Below, piece by piece: positions 34,732-41,347 of a DNA stretch of 41,347 nt. The notes below the pieces were generated by a model, which was given only the letters and a program-made list of their open reading frames with translations, was not told the origin of the DNA and ran no database searches. The stretch spans positions 1-41,347 of the forward strand of contig CAKZON010000017.1 in NCBI GenBank assembly GCA_937136425.1. Direction: 5' to 3'. Position 1 is the stretch's first letter, and each line of letters begins with the position of its first letter. Made by a program: the position numbers and the translations under genes. The DNA comes from an uncultured Crocinitomix sp. (lineage in GTDB: Bacteria; Bacteroidota; Bacteroidia; Flavobacteriales_D; Crocinitomicaceae).

Positions 34732-35232
34732 ATGCAGGAAAAATCAATTGTATTGGATCAGCAACAAATTCAACAAAAAATTGAGCGAATTGCCTTTGAA
34801 ATTTATGAAAACACATTTGAAGAAGACGTGCTTTTTGTAGCAGGAATATCGGGTAACGGTTTCTTATTGGCTGAGCGCATGGTTAGTCTTTTAGCTAAAA
34901 TATCGGATCAAGATGTTCGCTTATTTGAAGTAACAGTGAACAAAGACAATCCTTTGGATGAGGATATTAAATTATCAATTGCAGACAGCGACTTGTCCAA
35001 ACGAACTGTTATCATCTTTGATGATGTTATTAATTCTGGTAGAACAATGATTCATGCAGTGCGCAGAATTTTAGATAATAAGCTCAATGTATTAAAGGTT
35101 GCAACCTTAGTAAACAGAACTCACCGTAGATATCCTGTTCAAGCAGATTTTGTTGGCCTTAATATATCAACAACTTTGCAGGATAATATTATCGTTGAAC
35201 TAGGAGCAAATGAAATTGCTTATTTAGAGTAA
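34732..35232 (+). CDS. Phosphoribosyltransferase-family protein (PyrR-like)
   Basis: 166 residues from the ATG at 34732; a TTG at 34708 would add eight residues upstream and is less likely given the promoter spacing. It is a type I phosphoribosyltransferase: the PRPP-binding motif VIIFDDVINSGRTM lies about 100 residues in, preceded by the flexible region and AGISGNGFLLAERM. Length and layout fit PyrR (uracil phosphoribosyltransferase/pyrimidine regulator) or a hypoxanthine/xanthine-type enzyme. The divergent pairing with carB, a pyrimidine gene, favours a PyrR-type nucleotide role, but that is inference. The gene ends 2 bp from the convergent secreted hypothetical gene. Confidence 0.8.
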   Translation: MQEKSIVLDQQQIQQKIERIAFEIYENTFEEDVLFVAGISGNGFLLAERMVSLLAKISDQDVRLFEVTVNKDNPLDEDIKLSIADSDLSKRTVIIFDDVINSGRTMIHAVRRILDNKLNVLKVATLVNRTHRRYPVQADFVGLNISTTLQDNIIVELGANEIAYLE

Positions 35233-35234
35233 CA

Positions 35235-35834
35235 TTATTCAAGTTCAAACTCTCCCCAATGTGTTTGATCTGGATATTCCGTTTCGCTTTTTTTCTTTTT
35301 ATTTTTTTTGTTGGACTCTTTTACACGAACTTCTCCACGTTTAAATATTTTCCGTTTTCTTTTTCTCCAAACTCGATTTGATTTTTTATTTCCGTTTAAA
35401 GCCGTCATCTTATTACGTGACCATTCAATTTTTTCTTGATTTAAATATTGATGAAAAGAAAGAAGGACAAATGTTTCCATTGCTCTAGGATAATAAATCC
35501 CCATTTTATGAAATCCTAAAACAAAATCAGAGTAACCTTCCAAGCAAAATTCTTTACGCAAACGAGCGCTTGGATAATGGATTCCATTATTTATAACTGC
35601 TTCTATAGATCTTTCTTTGAATCGCTCAATTACAAAAGGATCATTTGATCCTAGAATTTTAAAGGAGTGAAACAAATTATCAGGTACATACTTAGCCGTA
35701 TATTTATAAAACTTATATTCTGCTTTGCTGTAAACTATTGGTGGATAATTAGGATTAGTATATAAGGTGTCTAAACTAAGTCCATTTAGTATTGGTAAGA
35801 TTGTAAAAAGGAGTGCTATAAATACTTTTTTCAT
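35235..35834 (-). CDS. Secreted hypothetical protein with lysine/arginine-rich tail
   Basis: 199 residues. The ATG at 35834 starts a textbook signal peptide (MKKVFIALLFTILPILNGLS); a longer frame from a TTG at 35864 is disfavoured because it would bury it. The mature part (about 20-150) is a mixed alpha/beta region with several Tyr/Phe residues (KFYKYTAKYVPDNLFHSFKIL) that I do not recognise. The C-terminal ~50 residues are extremely basic (RKRKRKIFKRGE, NKKNKKKKSE). No T9SS sorting domain or lipobox was found. It is convergent with the phosphoribosyltransferase gene. Function unknown. Confidence 0.65.
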   Translation of the reverse strand: MKKVFIALLFTILPILNGLSLDTLYTNPNYPPIVYSKAEYKFYKYTAKYVPDNLFHSFKILGSNDPFVIERFKERSIEAVINNGIHYPSARLRKEFCLEGYSDFVLGFHKMGIYYPRAMETFVLLSFHQYLNQEKIEWSRNKMTALNGNKKSNRVWRKRKRKIFKRGEVRVKESNKKNKKKKSETEYPDQTHWGEFELE

Positions 35835-35897
35835 GCAAGATGAATTTATACTGTGAAGATACAATTTCTATTCAATAATGTATGAAAGTGAAAAAAG

Positions 35898-36425
35898 TTA
35901 CTTTCTTTCTGTAATATGATCGCCAAGTGAATGATACAGTACACTAATTAAATGTAGCATTTGATCGCGCCCTGTTCGCTGGCCTAATTTTGCAGTCACG
36001 TATACGCTCATAATTAAAGTAAATGCAATAGGAAAACACCATAACCAAACTGAACCATTTCCTAAATTCCATTGTGCTAACCCATACATCCCTCCAAACA
36101 ATGACAAAACGCCAAGAAAACCATAAATAAAAACAAACATTAGCCAAACATTATGTCTTGGCCCAACAACACAACGAATAAAAGTCCCTTCACCTGCCTC
36201 ATTCTGCTCTAAAGAAACACGAAGTTCAGGCGACCAATAATGTTGCTCGCTAGGCGGAATGTCGAGATAATAAATATCATGTACTTTTTTACCCACAACC
36301 GTATCATCTTTGCGCACCGAGTCTTCCAACAAATCCATAACTTGTGGAATGGAATAAGTTGTTATTAACCTAAACCTAGGACGAATTTCAATTATGTTGT
36401 GATTTTCTTTTTTATTAAACGGCAT
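35898..36425 (-). CDS. Hypothetical protein with two transmembrane helices
   Basis: 175 residues from the ATG at 36425; a TTG at 36482 would add 19 residues without obvious conservation. An N-terminal soluble ~90-residue part (IIEIRPRFRLITTYSIPQVMDLLEDSV, YYLDIPPSEQHYWSPELRVSLE) is followed by two hydrophobic helices (about residues 92-115 and 125-147) and a short C-terminal tail with TGRDQMLHLISVLYHSLGDH. It probably sits in the inner membrane with the soluble part in the cytoplasm. I do not recognise a family. It is downstream of the FAD-dependent dehydrogenase gene on the same strand, with a 116-bp gap. Confidence 0.6.
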   Translation of the reverse strand: MPFNKKENHNIIEIRPRFRLITTYSIPQVMDLLEDSVRKDDTVVGKKVHDIYYLDIPPSEQHYWSPELRVSLEQNEAGEGTFIRCVVGPRHNVWLMFVFIYGFLGVLSLFGGMYGLAQWNLGNGSVWLWCFPIAFTLIMSVYVTAKLGQRTGRDQMLHLISVLYHSLGDHITERK

Positions 36426-36541
36426 GTGGTGGGTGATTAATCCTATCAATATATTCAATTCTACTGAAGGAAAACATGACAAAAATCAGTTCACAAAAAC
36501 ACCCCCTTATTTATCAAGAGGTTACTACTCTAAAACGATCG

Positions 36542-38098
36542 CTACGAAAGCTCCTCTTTTGCAATTATATCCATGCAACGCATGCCATCAATTGCAGCTG
36601 AAATAATTCCACCAGCATATCCTGCTCCTTCTCCGCAAGGATAAAGTCCTGCAACAAATGGGTGCTCTAACGATTCATTATTTCTTGGAATTTTTACTGG
36701 AGATGATGTACGAGATTCGGGCGCATGCAAAACCGCGGTATTAGTTAAAAAGCCATTCATTTTTTTTCCGAATTCTAAAAAGGCTTTTCTTAATCTTCTA
36801 GCAACTAGATCTGGTAAGACCTTATTCAAATCAACAGAAACTAAACCCGGTTGATAGGATGTTTCAGGTAAATTACTTGAAACCTTTCTGTTAATAAAAT
36901 CCATTAAACGTTGTGCTGGGACAGCTTGTGTTTTTCCTGCTGCAACCCAACAATCATGCTCTACCTTACGCTGAAAATTAAGTGATACAAATGGATCGTT
37001 TGGTGAATAATTAGGTAAATCTTTTGGTTCAACCTGCACTACGATTCCTGAGTTCGCATAGGGGTTATTGCGCTTAGAAGGAGACCAACCATTTGTAACA
37101 ACCTCTGTTGGTTGAGTAGCACATGGTGCAACAATTCCACCAGGACACATACAAAATGAATAAACTCCCATCCCCTCAACTTGTGCAACTAAAGAATAAG
37201 ATGCCGGCGGCAATTCTTCACCACTCAGCTGACCATGATACTGAATTTCATCAATTAAGTCTTGTGCATGCTCTATTCTCACACCAATAGCAAACGGCTT
37301 CGCTTCCATTTGCACCTTTTGTTGATGTAATATTTCAAAAATGTCGCGAGCAGAATGTCCAGTAGCTAAAATTACTCGATCAAAGTTATGCCAAGTGCTG
37401 TTATTAATTTGCAAGGCGGTAATTCGCTCTTCTACAATTTTAATATCAGTTAATTTTTCTTCAAACCTTACTTCTCCCCCACATTTAATAATCTCTTCGC
37501 GCATGGCTTGAATTATCTTTGGTAGCTTATTTGTACCAATATGCGGGTGCGCATCTACAAGAATAGTTTTATCTGCACCGAAATGAACAAACCATTCTAG
37601 AACTTTTTTCAAGTTTCCTCTTTTCTTTGAACGGGTATATAGTTTTCCGTCAGAATAGGTTCCTGCTCCGCCTTCTCCAAAACAATAATTGGAATCTTCG
37701 TCTACTAAATGTTCTTTATGAATTTTTGCCAAGTCTCTTCGTCGTGCCCTTACATCTTTACCTCGTTCAAAAACGATTGGTTTTAAATTATTTTCAATTG
37801 CATTTAGGGCCGCAAACAAACCTGCTGGCCCTGAGCCAATTATTGCAACCGAGGGTGCTGAAGAAACATCTTGCGGAGTAAAACTTGGAGGAGCTTCCTG
37901 AAAATCCTCTCCAATGTAAACGGCGTAGCGCAAGTTATATTGAATAGTTCGCTTTCTAGCGTCAATGGAGCGTTTCAACAACTCTAAATGATTTACATCA
38001 TCAATTCTAATATCTAATTCTGCTACAATTCGCGCATGAATATAATCTTCATTATTAATGAAGTGCGACGGTATTCTTAAATCAACTGTTTTTATCAT
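36542..38098 (-). CDS. FAD-dependent dehydrogenase, COG2509 type
   Basis: 518 residues. After an ~80-residue N-terminal domain, a Rossmann FAD-binding motif appears (VAIIGSGPAGLFAALNAIENN-like, near residue 85), then FGEGGAGTYSDGKLYTR, ILATGHSARDIFE, and a closing FAD motif near the C-terminus, GLYPCGEGAGYAGGIISAA. This combination fits the uncharacterised 'NAD(FAD)-utilizing dehydrogenase' family (COG2509), widespread and about this length. Substrate is unknown. The ATG directly follows the porT stop with no gap, so the two are likely in one transcript. Confidence 0.88.
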   Translation of the reverse strand: MIKTVDLRIPSHFINNEDYIHARIVAELDIRIDDVNHLELLKRSIDARKRTIQYNLRYAVYIGEDFQEAPPSFTPQDVSSAPSVAIIGSGPAGLFAALNAIENNLKPIVFERGKDVRARRRDLAKIHKEHLVDEDSNYCFGEGGAGTYSDGKLYTRSKKRGNLKKVLEWFVHFGADKTILVDAHPHIGTNKLPKIIQAMREEIIKCGGEVRFEEKLTDIKIVEERITALQINNSTWHNFDRVILATGHSARDIFEILHQQKVQMEAKPFAIGVRIEHAQDLIDEIQYHGQLSGEELPPASYSLVAQVEGMGVYSFCMCPGGIVAPCATQPTEVVTNGWSPSKRNNPYANSGIVVQVEPKDLPNYSPNDPFVSLNFQRKVEHDCWVAAGKTQAVPAQRLMDFINRKVSSNLPETSYQPGLVSVDLNKVLPDLVARRLRKAFLEFGKKMNGFLTNTAVLHAPESRTSSPVKIPRNNESLEHPFVAGLYPCGEGAGYAGGIISAAIDGMRCMDIIAKEELS

Positions 38099-38812
38099 TT
38101 ATCCCTCAAAGGTAATGGAAAACCACCAAGTTTGAGACTTTAAACTCTCTAAAGGAGATGAGTAGAAAGTATCATCCTGAATTAGCAGATTTTTAATACC
38201 ATTGGTTAATTTAATTTCGATACCAAATTTAAAATAAGGTAAAAAGAAATCAAACCCGCCACCTACATGGTATGCAAAATCATGTTTTTTCAACTTTACG
38301 ATTGGATCACTGATTGATTGATCAACATCTTCTTGACTTGCCAAATCATAACTATAGGATATACCAGTAATTGCATAGGCAGAGAAATTATTAATCCTTT
38401 TTGTATTGGCTTTAAAAAGAAGTGGAAAATTTAATAAGGTAGGTTGGGTACGTGTAGTTCTTGTTTTACGCTCACCACCTCTCCAATATGAATATAAAAA
38501 TTCCGTATCATGAAATGTTAAAGAAGGAATGGTTCTTATATGAAAAGTTGAATGAACATTCCAAGATATCAAAGGTAAGTGAATCGCAAAACCAGGTCCT
38601 GAATTAACACTTACTTGATAAACAGAATCAAAAGAAGTGAAATTGGTCTTTAAGACATATCTATAAGTAGTACTCGTTCCGCCCAAAGCTGTTCCAAAAT
38701 GGAATTTTTTATGTTCAAAACCTGGATAGTTTTTACCATAGCGTTGCGCACTCAAACCCTGAGAGAACAACAGTAATAATACCACCCAAATTAATCTAAT
38801 CTTCACTTGCAC
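38099..38812 (-). CDS. porT: PorT-like outer-membrane protein of type IX secretion
   Basis: 237 residues: signal peptide (about 1-22, LLFSQGLSAQ), then beta-strand-rich sequence with alternating aromatic residues (HFGTALGGTSTTYRYVL, TFHIRTIPSLTFHDTEF, FAYHVGGGFDFFLPYFKFGIEIKL-like), ending in an aromatic strand (TWWFSITFEG), as in an eight-stranded outer-membrane barrel of the PorT family. PorT is needed for T9SS function in Porphyromonas and gliding bacteria, and its gene commonly lies beside ubiE in this phylum, as here (85 bp). The start is GTG at 38812, with no nearby ATG before the signal peptide. It fits the T9SS cargo proteins found elsewhere in the window. Confidence 0.85.
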   Translation of the reverse strand: MQVKIRLIWVVLLLLFSQGLSAQRYGKNYPGFEHKKFHFGTALGGTSTTYRYVLKTNFTSFDSVYQVSVNSGPGFAIHLPLISWNVHSTFHIRTIPSLTFHDTEFLYSYWRGGERKTRTTRTQPTLLNFPLLFKANTKRINNFSAYAITGISYSYDLASQEDVDQSISDPIVKLKKHDFAYHVGGGFDFFLPYFKFGIEIKLTNGIKNLLIQDDTFYSSPLESLKSQTWWFSITFEG

Positions 38813-38897
38813 AATTTATAAAACGTATTTTTTTCAAGTTTATTCCGCAAAATATATCCTCCAACTATAAAACATACGGCGGATAAAGTTACATGGT

Positions 38898-39626
38898 TTA
38901 TTTTATTCCGTAATAAATTGTTGCGATTCCACCTCCAACTATCTTTGATTTGACATTTTTATACCCAACATCTGTCATAATATCCATAAAAGCTTGTCCT
39001 TCTGGAAAAGCCTCTACTGATTCTGGCAAATAAGTATAAGCAGCTTTATCTTTAGAAACAGCCTTACCTATGGTTGGTATAATATATTTAGAATGAAATT
39101 TAAAATATTGTTTAACAGGAAACTTTTTAGGTTTTGAAAATTCAAGAATCATACCAACTCCCCCTGTTTTTAATACACGCAGCATTTCTGTTAAACCTAA
39201 ATCTAGATTTTGAAAGTTTCTCACTCCAAAACCAACAGTATAGGCATCAAAAGTTTCATCTTCAAAACTTAAATTTTCAGAATCGCCTTGCACCATTTCA
39301 ACGATTTGGTCAACACCTTTCTTTTTCATTTTTTTACGCCCAACTTCCAACATTCCGTTTGAAAGATCAACTCCTACTACTCTAGTTGGATTTAGCTTTA
39401 AAGCTTCAATTGCAAAATCACCCGTTCCAGTTGCCATATCCATAATGACCTTCGGCTGATATTCCTTTAGAATTTTAATCGCTTTTTTTCGCCATAACTT
39501 ATCAATACCTAATGATAAAAAATGATTGAGAAAATCGTATTTTCCTGAAATGTTGTCGAACATTTCTTCTACCTCTTCTTTCTTGGAGGCGTTAGCCTTA
39601 TTATACGGCTTTACTTTTGTACCCAA
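38898..39626 (-). CDS. ubiE: Demethylmenaquinone/ubiquinone C-methyltransferase
   Basis: 242 residues. A SAM-dependent class I methyltransferase for the last step of menaquinone synthesis (the quinone of this phylum). Signatures are FDNISGKYDFLNHFLSLGIDKLWRKKA near the start, VIMDMATGTGDFAIEAL (SAM loop), GVDLSNGMLEVGRKKM, the VQGDSENLSFEDETFDAYTVGFGVRNF-type region, and EFSKPKKFPVKQYF. The start appears to be a TTG at 39626: there is no in-frame ATG upstream between it and the hldA-like gene stop, and the conserved part begins a few residues later. It lies 29 nt downstream of the kinase gene and 85 nt upstream of porT. Confidence 0.93.
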   Translation of the reverse strand: MGTKVKPYNKANASKKEEVEEMFDNISGKYDFLNHFLSLGIDKLWRKKAIKILKEYQPKVIMDMATGTGDFAIEALKLNPTRVVGVDLSNGMLEVGRKKMKKKGVDQIVEMVQGDSENLSFEDETFDAYTVGFGVRNFQNLDLGLTEMLRVLKTGGVGMILEFSKPKKFPVKQYFKFHSKYIIPTIGKAVSKDKAAYTYLPESVEAFPEGQAFMDIMTDVGYKNVKSKIVGGGIATIYYGIK

Positions 39627-39655
39627 AACTTTTCGTATTAATGGTTTACTCTTTT

Positions 39656-40639
39656 CTATAATGCTAAAACCTCACTCATCAACTGTTCTTTATCCACAGT
39701 TGTAACCCCTATCTTTTCACAAACTAAACCGCCAGCTAAATTGGCTATCTCTGCCACTAATTTAGCAGACAAATTACATGTAAGACACAAGGTTGCAACA
39801 CTAATTACTGTATCTCCTGCTCCTGAAACATCTGCAATAACGCGCACATGTGCAGGCACAAAATGATGCTCATCTGACTCCCCCATATACACACCATATT
39901 CGGACAATGTAATGAAAGTGTATTCAGGTGATATCTTTTCTTGTAATCCTTTCACGGCTTCAATAAATGCCTCTCTCTCCTCCATTTCAAATTGTGCACC
40001 CATCCCTTCTTTAAACTCTTTTAAGTTTGGTTTAAATAGAGTAACATTTGAATAGGCGAAAAAGTTTTCCTTCTTAGGATCAACCGTAGTAATAATATTA
40101 TTTTGATTGGCAAATTCAATAATTGATTGAATCACGTTTTCAGTCAGTATTCCTTTATTATAGTCCTCAAAAATAATGGCATCAACCTTTTCTTTTTCTG
40201 CAACTTTTTTGACACGCTCAATCAATGCAAATTCAGTTAAAGAATTTATAGGATCTGTACGCTCATTATCTACACGAAGTAATTGTTGATTATTACCAAT
40301 CACTCTTGTTTTAACGGTAGTTACTCTATCATCACTTGCTAAAACGCCCCAATCAGTTAAATTACTTTCTGCAATCAAGCGTTGAAATAAATTACCTTCT
40401 TCGTCCTTACCAATAACCGAACAAATGAAAGGTTGCGCACCAAGTGCTTTAATATTTAATGCAACATTTGCAGCCCCGCCTAAACGGTGTTCTCTAGATT
40501 TGAATTGTACGATTGGCACTGGAGCTTCTGGAGAAATACGATTCACAGAACCTTTTAAATAAGTATCAATCATCACATCACCAACAACAATAATTTTCTT
40601 GTTGGCAAATGCTTCAAACGTATTTCTTAAATCAATCAT
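39656..40639 (-). CDS. rfaE1: D-glycero-beta-D-manno-heptose-7-phosphate kinase (RfaE domain I type)
   Basis: 327 residues, a PfkB/ribokinase-family kinase. Motifs are IIVVGDVMIDTYLKGSVNRISPEAPVPIVQ, the GGAANVALNIKALGA start of the family, and the catalytic DVSGAGDTV with Asp276. It phosphorylates heptose-7-phosphate at O-1 on the way to ADP-heptose for LPS. Only the kinase domain is present: there is no C-terminal adenylyltransferase, which in HldE is fused. That second activity must lie elsewhere if the pathway operates. The start ATG overlaps the aminotransferase stop by one base (TAATG). Confidence 0.88.
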   Translation of the reverse strand: MIDLRNTFEAFANKKIIVVGDVMIDTYLKGSVNRISPEAPVPIVQFKSREHRLGGAANVALNIKALGAQPFICSVIGKDEEGNLFQRLIAESNLTDWGVLASDDRVTTVKTRVIGNNQQLLRVDNERTDPINSLTEFALIERVKKVAEKEKVDAIIFEDYNKGILTENVIQSIIEFANQNNIITTVDPKKENFFAYSNVTLFKPNLKEFKEGMGAQFEMEEREAFIEAVKGLQEKISPEYTFITLSEYGVYMGESDEHHFVPAHVRVIADVSGAGDTVISVATLCLTCNLSAKLVAEIANLAGGLVCEKIGVTTVDKEQLMSEVLAL

Positions 40640-41347
40640 TAGCTCAATTTATCAAGTGCAGTTTTAATTCTTGCAATAGCTTCTGTTAAAACCTCTTCTG
40701 AGGTTGCATAAGAAAGTCGAATACAATGAGGGTCTCCAAATGCTTCTCCAGTTACTAATGCTACCAATGCTTCGTCTAATAAATATAAAGACATATCGCT
40801 GGCATTATTAATTGTGCGGCCATTTACAGATTTACCAAAAAAGCTTGAGATATCAGGAAAAACGTAAAACGCACCTTCTGGCACATTGATTTTTACACCA
40901 TCAATTTCTCCTAAAAGTCTTAAAACTAAGTCACGGCGGCTTTTAAAAGCATCAACCATGAATTGCAATTCAGCAGGGTCAGTTTCCATGGCTCTTTTAG
41001 TTGCCCTTTGACTTATAGAACCTGTTCCTGAAGTATATTGACCTTGAATTTTTCCACATGCTGCTGCAATAGCTTTTGGAGCACCGATATAACCAACGCG
41101 CCATCCTGTCATTGCAAAAGCTTTAGAAACTCCATTAACTGTTATTGTTTTATCATAAACTCCTGGCAATGCTGCAAAGCTTACATTCTTTTGATTGAAC
41201 ACAATGTGTTCATATATTTCATCAGAAATTACATAAAAGTTTTCTGTACCTGCAACAACTTTAGCAACATCTTCTAGTTCTTCTTTTGTATAAACCGAAC
41301 CTGTAGGATTACATGGGTTACTAAAAATCATTAGTTTCGATTTCTCA
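40639..41347 (-). CDS. Class I/II aminotransferase (aspartate-type), N-terminus cut by window edge
   Basis: The C-terminal ~236 residues of a PLP-dependent aminotransferase; the frame stays open to the window edge with ...EKSKLMIFSNPCNPTGSVY, the conserved NPCNPTG substrate/PLP region, and the N-terminus lies outside. The PLP-lysine motif NGVSKAFAMTGWRVGYIGAP carries the Schiff-base Lys. GAFYVFPD and the C-terminal HCIRLSYATSEE arginine (carboxylate-binding) also match aspartate-type enzymes. It likely interconverts aspartate or an aromatic or branched amino acid with its keto acid. It overlaps the heptose kinase gene by one base. The Met at 41331 is internal and is not the start. Confidence 0.88.
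   Translation of the reverse strand, partial: EKSKLMIFSNPCNPTGSVYTKEELEDVAKVVAGTENFYVISDEIYEHIVFNQKNVSFAALPGVYDKTITVNGVSKAFAMTGWRVGYIGAPKAIAAACGKIQGQYTSGTGSISQRATKRAMETDPAELQFMVDAFKSRRDLVLRLLGEIDGVKINVPEGAFYVFPDISSFFGKSVNGRTINNASDMSLYLLDEALVALVTGEAFGDPHCIRLSYATSEEVLTEAIARIKTALDKLS

Overview
The window comes from the chromosome of a Bacteroidota bacterium, most likely a flavobacterium-like lineage (Flavobacteriales; family not determinable here). The DNA is A+T-rich. Three secreted proteins end in type IX secretion (T9SS) C-terminal sorting domains, a PorT homologue is present, and a YfhO-family protein and a DUF4834 protein occur. Several starts follow promoters of the Bacteroidetes type (TTTG, about 19 nt, TAnnTTTG). 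Shine-Dalgarno sequences are weak and several genes appear to start with GTG or TTG. No rRNA, tRNA, CRISPR array, insertion sequence or phage gene was seen, and no gene-free stretch exceeds about 225 bp.

Layout. 1-1.7 kb (minus): an edge-truncated GST-like protein and an unknown gene. 1.8-6.3 kb (plus): a surface protein with a cysteine-rich N-terminus, a membrane nucleotide-sugar 4,6-dehydratase coupled to a 4HBT thioesterase, and a secreted YwqK/MORN-type repeat protein. 6.3-7.8 kb (minus): a Wzx-like flippase. 7.9-17.1 kb (plus): a propeller-sensor LytS-type histidine kinase overlapping a LytTR response regulator, followed by two paralogous T9SS-secreted proteins. 17.2-21.9 kb (plus): a tight five-gene nonulosonic (sialic-acid-like) sugar operon: neuD, neuB, a TIM-barrel isomerase, a CBS-aminotransferase fusion and neuA. 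22.0-24.3 kb (minus): a putative GT-B glycosyltransferase and a CatB-like acetyltransferase, convergent with that operon. 24.5-31.2 kb (minus): YfhO, a GT4 glycosyltransferase, WecC and WecB, which would make UDP-ManNAc and UDP-ManNAcA.

31.4-41.3 kb is mostly housekeeping: a DUF4834 gene behind a short-form carB, a divergent phosphoribosyltransferase, two unknown genes, a COG2509 FAD-dependent dehydrogenase, porT, ubiE, a heptose-7-phosphate kinase and an edge-truncated class I aminotransferase.

The theme of the first 31 kb is the cell surface: precursor synthesis for two acidic sugars (a CMP-nonulosonate and UDP-ManNAcA), transferases, a flippase, acetyltransferases and T9SS-exported proteins. 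The least conventional parts are the nonulosonate operon, which has a CBS-aminotransferase fusion and a TIM-barrel enzyme but no visible hydrolysing 2-epimerase, and the sensor pair next to two related secreted proteins. All functions are inferred from motifs read by eye; no database search was run.
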